From Dirofilaria immitis (Eukaryota > Nematoda > Chromadorea > Rhabditida > Onchocercidae), in NCBI GenBank assembly GCA_024305405.1, contig JAKNDB010000110.1, forward strand, positions 930,001 through 994,000: 64,000 nucleotides of DNA, written 5' to 3'. A program made the translations under genes and the position numbers. The notes below the pieces were generated by a model, which was not told the DNA's origin, ran no database searches, and worked only from the letters and a program-made list of their open reading frames with translations. Within the stretch, counting starts at the first letter, position 1; every line of letters begins with the position of its first letter. Of the stretch, positions 24,524-35,783 are shown piece by piece.

Positions 24524-25976
24524 ATGGTAATTTTTGCTGTAATATTCATTGATTTTTTTGGAAATCTAGTTAGCGTTCGAAGTTTTTACAAATATTTGCT
24601 CACTTTCATAGCTGCATACAGAATCAGATGATAGCGGTATTCGAAAGTAAGATGAGGAATAATGTTACAATACTTGTATAATTTGTGGTAAATGAGAAAG
24701 GAAGTCTTCGGATTTTGCAAAAATGAAGTTTGAAACATCTAAAATGTGAAATCGTGCCAAGTTCTACGTTTTAACCCTTGGTTTTATGCTGGTTTCAGTA
24801 CAAATGTACAATGGTAAATGAGTCAAAAAGTCGATTTTTATTGTAAACGTTATATACATTTGCAGGGTATTGATATAAATCATAAATATGACCGTAAAGT
24901 TCGACGTAAAGCGCCAAAAAGCGAGGATCCATACCTTCGAGTTCTAGTTAAGGTATATTTATTAAATTTCTGATTTAATTTGTTCTCGAATGATGTGTGT
25001 ATTCTTCTGGATTAGTGTCCATACTGATTGGAATCGATTTTTGATGCTATTAAGTAAGTAATTTTATTTCTTTTATCCTGTGAAACGAAATGCAAAGTGA
25101 GCTACTTATAATAAATTAACAGCCAACTTTGCAACTTCTTGCCTGTTCTAGTTTTATTGGCGTTAAAATATTGGCTTTTATGAATGATGGATGCCTTTAA
25201 TAATGAAATTTCAATAATTTAGTTATATAAATATTTGACTCGGCGAACTGGTGTGAAATTCAACAGTATTATTACGAAAAGATTAATGATGGCCCGCCGC
25301 CACCGTCCACCTATGTCACTTGCTCGTTTAATACGTTATATGAAAAGAGGTGATAACATGAAAAAAATAGCAGTGGTAGTTGGAACAATCACAGATGATA
25401 ATCGAATTTTCGAGATACCCAAGCTTACGGTTTGTTTCATAAGTATTTCTTTCCATGTTCTGCTTTATATGGCTCGCTATATTGTTTTGGAAGAGATAAC
25501 TAACCGACACGATAATCTGAAATATTTTGTTCTCATCGTTAATTGTCGTTTTTGAATGGTAACTTGATGCGTTGATTCAACAAATTTCTAGATTGCTGCG
25601 TTACATGTGACTAAAGGAGCACGTGCTCGGATAATTAAAGCTGGTGGTGAAATAATTACATTCGATCAATTGGCACTGCGCGCACCGCGTGGAGAAAATA
25701 CCTTCCTTTTGCAGGGACCTCGAAAACATCGCTTGGCTGAAAGACATTTTGGTCCAGCACCAGGCGTACCGCACAGTCATACTAAACCACTTGTTCGTTC
25801 TAAGGGACGCAAATTTGAACGCGTAAGTTCTTTTCAAATTGGTATCATTTGAAGGCTTCCCGGATATGTAGAGGGATTGCTTTATACTCGACTTGAACGG
25901 TATGAGTATTCGTTTATTTTTTTATAATAAGTTTCAGGCGCGTGGACGTAGAAAGTCGCGTGGCTACAGAAACTGA
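24524..25976 (+). CDS. rpl-18: 60S ribosomal protein L18 (eL18)
   Basis: This is a structural protein of the large ribosomal subunit. Exons: 24524-24526 (the ATG alone), 24866-24952, 25223-25429, 25592-25822 and 25938-25976 (stop TGA). All junctions are GT-AG and phase 0. The product is 188 residues, the same as the human protein as I recall it. Diagnostic segments are [66 protein letters not shown] and the basic tail [12 protein letters not shown] first coding exon holding only the ATG is a known layout for ribosomal protein genes. A TTTTCAG acceptor 41 bases upstream suits SL trans-splicing. No frameshift is seen. Confidence 0.97.
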
Positions 25977-28900
25977 AAAGTATTGTTTCTAATTCCTATA
26001 AGCGTTGTTTTTAATTCTTGTCAGCTTTTTTTCAATGATGTTGTTTTATTGTTTCATAAAGTATACAATCATTACTTCGATTTCGAATCAGGACACAGAA
26101 GATTGTCAATAATTAAAGATATGTTGAAATAGAGCATAATTGCGAGATAACACTGATTATCCATATTGTTTATCTGGGAATTTATCACAGTGCGGTGAGA
26201 CAATGGCAGAATTGCAAGAACTTGTGATTGACCCAAGAGGCTTTTTCAACATATGTTTGTTGGTAAAAACATTTCCATCAATACGCTGCGGTGATTGATT
26301 AAAAATAATCAAACAACAAAACTGGCTGATGCAGGTGCATCATTTGATTCCAACTAGGTCATCATTCGTTGACTGAGGTGATATACTGAACTGTAGTAGA
26401 ATCTGAGCCGTACCAAGCGAATAACTGGGAGGCAAGTCGTAAAAGCAGCGGGCACACGTATTTTGGTTGATAAGTTTTTGTCCGCAAGTCAGCTGTAGGA
26501 GCTGATATCATAGATAGAATTTATGGATTGAAAGTGTTAAATTTCATCGTCCTAGATTCAGTTTTATCTGTCACTTGATTGTAATGTGAAGCCTCGACAT
26601 TTGCAAAAATCTTGCGACATTATAAGTTACCAAGTTCGAGTTTTGATTTCAAAATGTTTGTTGCATGCTATCCGATTAGTCGAAAACATTTGTTTGATCG
26701 GGGTTTTTGGAACTATCGTTGACGAAATGCTGTTCTCTGCCATACGTCTCAGGTTTATTTTTGGATGTTAAGTAGTGCTGTGAATGCATTTTTTCCGTTT
26801 AGAGTGATAGAAAACTTTTTGTTTTTTTGCAGTTTGTGCACCAAAATCATGTTTTCTTATATTAAAAAAATCACCAGACATTCATGTTTATACTTACACA
26901 AAACATAGCTTTATGGATATGCTGCATTTTGATTTTTCATTTCTCAGTTGTAACATTCCTTTGCAAGCCCATAAAGTTTCCTTTGATTCATCTGATTTCA
27001 ATTCATTTGCTTTTTCGCAATTTATTACTAGCCTCACAGTTCGATATTAATAGATAAACTACATTAGCGAAATGATCTGAAATTTGTTTAAGTTCCGCTT
27101 GCATAAAAATTTGGTTTTTCCCGTATAAAAAGAATCACCAAGAAAAAAGTTGATCAGCACGTATATTAAACATCAATGCGTTTGCAAAGATGATTGATGA
27201 CAAAAAAAGGTGCTTCAAATAATAATCGAAGATGTTGAAGTTAGAATTCTTGATTTGAACAAGTAACCTTTAAACAAGGTAACGATTGAGTGAGGGTAGA
27301 ATATCATGCAAGCTGCGTTAATTAACCAAAATAACTTCGCTGGAAATGGTTTGATTTTGAATTTGATTTTGAATTCTAAAATTGCGAGGTTTGGCTTCGC
27401 ATGTTTGCGCTTTTATTATTGGATTTGAAAATATCTGTAATTCCACTAGCTCATCTTGATTATTGGTTTTGCTATTTAAAAATGATTCATTTATTCAATG
27501 GTTCTTTTTTAAGACAAATAAAAAAGAAAACCTTTAATTTCGAACAAAAGAGAAGAAAAGAAATAAATTTATTGAGATTTATCTGCCTCAATGCCGTCTG
27601 TATCAAGTGATAATCGATGAAGAGTGTAGTGTTTTATTAATTTACCGACTAAATTCCATAATCTCAAACGCTGTTTTAATTCCTTTTCTTTTTTCGCCAG
27701 CATATCATCCATTCATTTATTGATTTTTGGACGTCAAAAATGACGTCAAAATTATTGCTGTTTAAATACGTATTAAGTAAAGAATGATTAATGAGCACCT
27801 GATAAATTTGTTCATAGAATTAATAGAAAGATGTTTATAACAGGTGTAAGGCGAATAAGTATTTTTCGAAAATTCAGTAAAAATGATTTGAAGATAGATT
27901 CAAATCAATGAGGTAATAAAATTAATATCAAGCATTATTATTCCATCATATTATGACAGAAAACAAGTACTTCCTAGTAAAAAATTGATTGTTAAAAATA
28001 TTTTACCATCGAGTTTTACTAAACTTGTACGATTTCGAACTTTCAAAAATTAATATTACTACTTTTAATGTATAGAGGTTGAAGCTTCTGATACATAGTT
28101 TGTTATGAATTTGGAAGTTTATAGTTTTAAAACTGCAAAATTTATTTTCAAAAATATCAACGGATATGGTTCATTTTCTTTTCTGAAAATTTTTAATGTT
28201 TTCGATATTGCAAGCATTTTTCTTATATAAATTAACATTTTCAATACATGCTAAAATTTGAATCACAATACAATATGGTGACAAACAATACGATTCTCTT
28301 TTATATTATTTAGTTCATTAATATAATATATTAAAATGATATAATTTTCGCAGTGTTAGTGTTAATTTTTAAAAAAATAATGAGTATTGCGAAAATTATA
28401 TTGATTTGTTGTCAATAATGTCCAATCCAAGCTGTACAATTTTTTCTTTTTCAAATCATATAAAATATTTTTTCAGAATATCAATAAGATTTTTTTGAAA
28501 AATGTCGGTCCAAATTCAAACTGAGGAAATATGAGTAAATTATTGTCGATTAACATTTTATTGATAAAAAATGATAAAAGACAATTCTTAATTTTTTGCT
28601 TGAAAATATAACTTTTTTGGATGGGATATGTAAAACTATCAGAAGTTATAAAAAAATTCGCAAGAATGATTTGATACGAAACTTGCTTTGCTACATCCGC
28701 ACAGCAAGTTGTGTTATCAAGCTAAGTCTAATGAATGGTTGAGGGTAAACAAATAATTAAAATAAAATTTACAATCAATGAAAATTCCGAAAAAAAAAAG
28801 ATTTTTAGTTGTTCATTAAAACAATCTTTTTTCTAGGGATTGAAATTTTGCTCATTAATTGAGTTTATTTATTTTTGATTTTACAAGGCCATAACCTATA

Positions 28901-29482
28901 CAGCAGTCGTTGCAACTACTGTTTTATGTGCCATAAATCTTCCCATACCTTAAATTCAAAATTAATAAAAATCGAAATTGTTATTTAATAGTATCATTAC
29001 AATGGAAAACAATTTTTGAAAAGAAAGAAACTGACGACAAAATATAGAATTTACTTAATACATACGTATGAAATACTAAACAGAAATAAATAAAAACAGT
29101 GGTATTTTAGGAATATCATAATGTCATGTTGATTCTACCAGCACATAATAGATAATGATCATCTTAATATCGAAAGAATTAGAAAATAATTATCTGCTTT
29201 TTTCCTATAAAATATTTTATATTCAATATATCTTCAAACCAGAACATTTGATACAGTTTATATCAGCGATTGTCATTATAAATGAAATTGTTTTACAACG
29301 AATAATGCCGGAGGATAGGAATAAATATCATGCCACCAATTTTATCATTATTATGTCTTTCCCTACTTTCTCAAAACTTTAAATTGTCTTTACTGTAGTG
29401 GAATATGCTGATGTAGGCATGAAAGGGAAACTGATTGATATGTGCATATGGATTGATTGATTCACAAAACTCGATATTTGGC

Positions 29483-29500
29483 ATATATATATATATATAC
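29483..29500. repeat. (TA)n microsatellite
   Basis: An uninterrupted TA dinucleotide run upstream of the membrane-protein gene. Confidence 0.85.
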
Positions 29501-29596
29501 TCATTTGCTTAGTTATTAAAATTTCTTACTTTATTAATTTATTTATGTACTGGTTGGTGAGAACTCATAAATAAATGTACAAACTGTGATAAGAAC

Positions 29597-29616
29597 TATA
29601 TATATATATATATATA
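29597..29616. repeat. (TA)n microsatellite
   Basis: A second uninterrupted TA run about 100 bases after the first. Confidence 0.85.
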
Positions 29617-29971
29617 GGAATAAAGACAGCATAGCAGGGATTATCACTATATCAATATCTTATAGCTACAAGTTTTATTGTCCTGATGATTATAATTATC
29701 ATCACCGTTGTAAAGGTAACTATCGACATCGCAATGTGAAAGGACTGTCTCCATTCGTTATTATCATCGTTGTCGCCAAATGCATCGCTATTGCTGTCGC
29801 CCAACATCATTGCCATGGTTATCGTCACCAACGCTCTCGTCTGAATAACGAACTCTCGTTGGCAAGTTAACGGGCAACTTTTTGGGCGAGGTTATCTCAT
29901 TGTCTTGTAAATTTCGTACATGCTACAGCGGTCAACGTTGTTGGTACAACTTAAATTGTTGCAGTTAGCCG

Positions 29972-32900
29972 ATGATTATTGTTGTACCGTTATTGCTAGA
30001 TTTATTAATTGTAAGTATATTGGGTCGTAAATATCCTGGAATATGTGCTTATCCATTGGATCATTCTGAAACTGATTGGTTATCGGTTCATCGTCATTTG
30101 AATGCACCCGATATTATCCATTTTACTAAATGCTCATCACCTCTAACAATATGCTCAACGATTCATGATTCGTCCATCGTCCCTGATCCAGATCCTGGAT
30201 CAGTTGAACGGCAATGCACATGTCAATGTAAAGCAGATGCACCTGTATTTTGCCTTCCACCCGAAGTTGTATCAACAAACTTGGTAAATTCTCATAGTTT
30301 TGTCTTTGCGTTTTACATTTCACATAACCCAATTTTTATATCGATTCAATGACGTTTTCCACATTTCCTGTTTGATACGTTCTCTATTCTCATTATTTTT
30401 AAGAACTTTTCAAAATTGCCAGGTAATTATGGGGATTAATTAAAACTGAACAAAGTTTTTAGAAATGAAAATAAAATATAATATGAAAGCAAATATGCAT
30501 CTCCTGCATTATTTATTTGAAATTATGGAATATTGTTCATAACAATAATATCTCATTATAAACATTAGTTTGGAAATTCTATATTATGAATAATTAAGTC
30601 AAGCAATATAATTATAGTTTATCACAATCTCTTATACATTTTTTCAAAAAAAAAAATTCCGGGAAAAAGAAAATTTTTTGCAATCATGCGGATCATTTCT
30701 CCAGAACAATTGAAATCTATATGTATTTATTTGTCCTAAAATTGTTCTATCAACTCGAAATTAATTTTTTTGAAAATTTATCCTCTCAATGATAAGTGAT
30801 TCGAAAATACAAAATAAAAAATATATTCTGTTAAATTATTAATATATCTGATCATTCTAATTGAAACATGCAAATGTAATTAATTGACTGGGTTCAATTG
30901 TTTCGATTAACTTAATTATCATAAATTAATCGATGTCTTATTGAGTTATACTTCATGCCAGACATACTATGTTTCTCTTATCGATTAGTTGAAGTATCAT
31001 CAAATTGAAAATGGCAAAAAAGAGAAGAAATGGAATGTTCTCGGTTTATTATTTTTTTCTTTTTCGAAACATTTTACAGAATTCTCACTCCATGATTTCA
31101 TGTTGTGTTAAATTATTAATATATCTGATCATTCTAATTGAAACATGCCGTATACTTCTTTTTCTTCTGTTTTTGTAATAAATAGTTCTAAATAAATTAT
31201 TTAATCTTATTATTAGACTAATTAAGACTGATTTTCACGATTTTATCTTGAATGATAGTAAATAAAAATATATATTCATAGAAGATTACTTAATCTCAAA
31301 TAATATTTAATGAACAAAAGATATTATATAATATTATTTGCTTGAAAGTTTTTCGTCTGAAATTTTTTATTCACTCGACTACAACGCTAACCTATAACTG
31401 GCAAACTTTCGTTAGAAAATAAGACTGTTGAAAAGATTATAGATGGCAGGCAAATTTTGAAGCATATTCATAAAATAATATTATTTTTTAAATATTACTT
31501 ATATTTGTAATTAAATTCAAAATTAAAATGAAATTATTGAAATTATATTGATTAGAAAGGAATGGAACACTAAAAATAATTCTCATCTAAATAAATTAAC
31601 TAAAATCAAATATGAATTTCTTAGTCGGTGAAATTATTTTATATGGAATTCACAGATTTTTCAAAATTTTTAATGTAGATTAATAGGAAATTTATTTTTT
31701 CAATTTATATTTTATTATTTAAAATCTTAGATGAATGCCGACAACAAATACCATTTCATTACATCAACGATTACGCTAAGCGATGGTTACCAACTTTTAG
31801 CATACCAGCAACAAATAGCATTTTTGCTTCCTCACATACAATTCTTTGGAATGGTAATTGCTTTTTAAATATTTATTTTTGATTTTCAATATAAGTATAC
31901 ATATATGAATTAGAGTAAAAGTAAATTTTGAAAAAAAAGAAAAGGAAAATTATTTCAGAGGTGATAAAAGGAAGAAATAACATGGTTGAAGATGATTTAA
32001 AATGCTTTCTAAAGGATGTTTTTGTACAAACTGAGGATATCTGGATGTTACGCAATGACAGTGAATTGTTTAAATTCGAAAGCTACAATTACACTAATTA
32101 TCTCATTGTATGCACTTGGACTATTATATTCATTATTTAGCACTTGAGATTGCTTATTTGAACAATTGAATGTGATACTGATTAAACCAATTATCGCTAA
32201 TTAACCTCAACTTTTCGTCAAATATTCATATCATTAAAAAAATCCATGATAACAAAAAAATCTTAACAGTGATACATTGGGGGTAAATTTCTACAAATAG
32301 TAAAAGCTTTCGAAAAATTTTTCGGAAGCTAATCTTTGGTATAATGTATTTATCCGTAAATTACTCTAAATCATTTAGCTATTATTTTTAATAAATAACA
32401 TTTTTGTTTGAAGAAAAATACCAAGGGATTTTTTAGCTTTGAACGTTTCAAATTGAGAAATCTAAAATTCATTTTTTTTAAAATTTTTTTTTAGTGGAAG
32501 GAAGCGAAACAGATGCTAAAAAATAGAAGGCAGTATTATACAGTTAAAAATAACCTGCGACAATGTTAATTCTGAATTATACTGCATTGCATTCGGATTG
32601 CTGGCATACATGGTAAAAATTTCTATTTAGGAATTTGAATGATTCACTAATCAAAAAAATGAAAACTGAATAAGTTTAAATATTTGTATAAATTTAAGTT
32701 CTGTCCATTTCCTTGTATTAATGAGATGTGAATGAATTAAACAAAGTAACTTGACAGCCAATGGAGCAAACTCATTTTCATAAAATTTATTCAAAATAGT
32801 GCTAATATTCGATATGGAGATAATATGCTAAACAATTGGTGTTAGTATTAAAGAATAGAAGTTAATTTGAGAGCATCGTTTTTAAATTAAAGTAAATTTT

Positions 32901-35088
32901 CAGTGAATGCTAATTTAGCTTATCAAATGAATGATACACGATGGTATCGAATTGAATTAATTATATGTGTACTACTTACCATACTTCTTGGCATAACATT
33001 ATTTGGTGGGATTGTATTATGGAAATTATGCTGGAAGAATGAAAAAGCAAGCTTATTTCAATTATGCAAATGCAATTTCTTTATCACATGAAACAACAGC
33101 AAGTATGCTTTTTATTTTTTCAAAAACATTTATCAGTAATAAATGATAATGATGATAATAATGACTATGACATCATTTAATAGTCACTAATTAAAATTAA
33201 CTTCACCACAAACAATATGTCCTAACAGTCATACACTAGTATAATCACCCAATCGGGCGAGAAATAACGTTTTTTTGATTGTCGAAATATAATTGATTAA
33301 GTTTCATTAACTCATTAGAACTGAATTGCATTTTCAATTAGCTTGTTAAGTTAAAAATAAAAATAAGTCTATTGGTATTTTAATATCCTTGCTTTTAAGT
33401 TTCTAAAATAAATCTTTTAAATGAAGTTTTAAATTTAGTCAATGAAAAGTGATAATTTTTTAAATTTTAAGTTTTCCAATCTTTTATTTATATTTATCTA
33501 GGTTGAGAAAAAATATCTAAATATCTACAACGTATGAAAATAAAATTATTAGAAATGTATATTTGCAGGTGCATATGCAAGAACAAATAGCTTCAATAAA
33601 AGCAAGTATTGAAAGACATTCATCATTTGAAAATGAAACCGATCAATGTCCAACAAATGTTGGGATGCAAAAGAGGAAACTTTATTTTAGCGCTGGTAAA
33701 TTTCTTGCCGATACTTTTCATCTCATTTCGAATCCGTTATGAACAAATCTGAACAGTGAACACAACTTAGATGTAAAATTTTGATATTTTATGATCGTTC
33801 TCATAACATATCATTGAGGTTTTAAGTTATATAAGTTAATCGTTATTTAATCCATTTAGCATGAATTTACATTTTGATTTAATCGTTTTTTCTGAACGCT
33901 TCAATCATCACAAATGGATACAAGATGGTTTTTTTAAGGTTCTAAAGCATAAATTACGAAATGTTGAAAAATGAAAAAGATGTTAGATTATATCTTAATT
34001 TCGATTAACGTAATAATTTTAGATTTCTTCGAACCTGAATTAATGGCTAATCCACCGGTGTTAGCCGTACAATTTGTTTGCGAATTACGGAAAATGATTG
34101 ATATAGCGAAGGATCGCATTAAAATGAAACGACATGTTCCGACTCTAACAACAATTTCAGAAGATAGCGAAAATGAATATATGGAAATACCACGACCACC
34201 GAGTCGAATGAATGAGCGTATTGATGAACTTTCACCAAAATCTCTGAATTCAATAGATTCTGGATGTGATTCGATGAGTGATGACGATGTTCAGAATCAA
34301 CAAGTATTAGCACAAGATCAGGAAAAGAGTCAGAACAAATTCGAAAAATGGATAAAGATAGAAATTGGAATGAAGTTGAATTGGAAGGAAAAAGAAAAGG
34401 AATTAGAGAAATACAGCCGGATTCTTGTTATCAAAAAATCCGACAATGTACAATAACACCAAGTAAAATTCCTGTGGTTGGTAATTTGATACCAAAATCA
34501 GTCACCAAAGTTGCGCAGATATCCAAAGTACCTACAAATACTTCTTCTCGAGTAACTTTGGTGACAACAACACAACAGCTTAATCCAAAACCCTTTTTAT
34601 TTACCAATACATCCAGAACTATTTATGACCAGCAAAATGGTGCGAATGCATTACTTGAAAACGCAATCTCATCTACAGCATCTAAATCACAAAATTTGGT
34701 TACGGTAAAACGCGAACCACCAAATCTGAAATATATCCTGAATAATGTACCACCACCTTTACCAGAAAGTACCCCGCCAAATACTTCACCCCCATGTCAT
34801 CATCGATTATACAACGGACGGCGGAAAGCTTATGCTGTTTTTCCAAATAGTGATTTAATGCTTAAAAATCGTTGCCACGACGATCGAAACGGCAACGATT
34901 TGGAACCGCTACGGCAGTTGCTGTACAAGCAACATTATCATTATCTCCACCATCATCAGCACCATCATCATCATTTTCACAATCATCACCACAATCGTCA
35001 TCATCATCATTGTCATCATCATCTTCATCATCATCAACATCAGCGTCATCATCATTATCACGCGTATCATCAGCTACATAATAAATAA
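29972..35088 (+). CDS. Single-pass type I membrane protein with His-rich cytoplasmic tail, function unknown
   Basis: Exons: 29972-30283, 30404-30422 (a 19-nt microexon), 31731-31853, 31959-32107, 32495-32564, a TM exon from 32904, 33569-33695 and 34023-35088. Residues 1-18 form a signal peptide (MIIVVPLLLDLLIVSILG). The extracellular part is Cys-bearing (QCTCQC) with NYT and similar glycosylation sites. One membrane helix (ELIICVLLTILLGITLFGGI) lies near residue 240. The cytoplasmic part has acidic/Ser segments (LNSIDSGCDSMSDDD) and ends in about 50 residues that are roughly half His. Two frame breaks are seen. One is at A5 run 33042-33046, where a GC donor right after it could splice in phase instead. 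The other is at A5 run 34344-34348, where two long frames overlap. Each is repaired by one extra A. An acceptor (TTGCAG) ends 7 bases before the ATG. The CTCQC element faintly recalls Shavenoid-type proteins, but I cannot assign a family. Confidence 0.72.
30404..30422 (+). other. 19-nt coding microexon
   Basis: It is flanked by ATTTTTAAG and CAG|GTAATT. Its length (6 codons plus 1 base) converts the phase-0 donor at 30283 into the phase 1 needed by the exon at 31731, giving NFSKLP then DECRQQ. Without it the exon at 31731 would be read in a frame with poorer composition. Confidence 0.65.
30829..31148. repeat. 43-bp exact direct repeat pair inside an intron
   Basis: The 43 bases at 30829-30871 recur exactly at 31106-31148, a 277-bp offset. 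Both copies lie in the intron between the microexon and the exon at 31731. No coding potential or flanking target site is evident. Confidence 0.95.
34924..35085 (+). repeat. CAT/CAC codon repeat encoding the His-rich tail
   Basis: About 160 bases of CAT/CAC triplets with CAA, CTT, AAT, CGT and TAT interruptions. They encode the last residues of the membrane protein. The same DNA stays open in a second plus frame (Ser-rich) and on the minus strand (Asp-rich), as expected of a triplet repeat. Confidence 0.85.
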
Positions 35089-35626
35089 TTTTTAGTTCAT
35101 ATATTATTCGGGTTTTATATTTTCTTCCCGTTGACATTTGCGACAATTTGCAAAATTATTCGGTTTACTATTTTTATACCAATAATTTATTCTTTGGAAA
35201 AATTAAACAAGAAAAGGGAATGTTGATATGATATTTTGCGTTGGGAAATTAAATTGCAATTTTTCATATCATAGAAAAATTCTTAAGACGGAGAAAAAAG
35301 CTAGACTTTCTTCTTGTTTACATCACTTATTTTTTAAATTAATAAGCAAGTTTCCTCAATGATTTTTTTCTTCTTTCGAACATATATAGACACTTTTTGA
35401 AGTGTAAAATTCAGTGAAATTGTGTTCGACACGTTTTTTAGTGGACTGTTAAAAACAACTGTTAAAAAATGTTAGTTATTACGAATAGCATCTGGAGAGA
35501 TGAAAGAACAACTTGACCAACTTAAGCAAGGGCTTAAACGTACATGCTGAAATTAATAAACTGACGTTTGTAACTAATAATTTAAGATAATTGTATGTCC
35601 GTGATTATTCTCGATATACAACCAAC

Positions 35627-35783
35627 ATCTCGAAAGTATCGAGATGGTTGCACTTACTTCTGGAAGTTTGTGCGACCTAAATAATCTATGAGAAATCTTG
35701 GAAAACTTTATTAAGCAATCACGAACCTAACATATAAGATTTAGAGAGTGCAACCATAATCAAGATCGTCGATACTCGAGAGT
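35627..35783. mobile_element. MITE-like inverted-repeat element
   Basis: A left arm at 35627-35655 (ATCTCGAAAGTATCGAGATGG then TTGCACTT) pairs with a right arm at about 35746-35783 read in reverse. The perfect core is ATGGTTGCACT against AGTGCAACCAT, and the outer parts share CTCGA and GTATCGA with a gap of about 9 bases. Total length is near 160 bases with no coding capacity. Size and structure suit a miniature inverted-repeat transposable element, but no target-site duplication was confirmed. Confidence 0.4.

Larger units (their letters stand above)
25977..29971. other. Intergenic region, no gene supported
   Basis: About 4 kb of AT-rich DNA. Short (TA)n runs occur at about 29483-29500 and 29597-29616. 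A 33-codon frame at 26203 (starting MAELQELVIDPRGFF) faintly recalls a small membrane protein but ends without a family match. Nothing else is recognisable. Confidence 0.5.

Noticed and set aside
24953..25591. Possible intronic C/D-box snoRNA in rpl-18
   Set aside because: ATGATG-like boxes occur but no paired D box with flanking terminal stem was found.
26203..26305. Short frame MAELQELVIDPRGFF resembling a SEC61-gamma start
   Set aside because: The similarity is confined to a few residues, the membrane helix is absent and the frame stops after 33 codons; too weak even for a pseudogene call.
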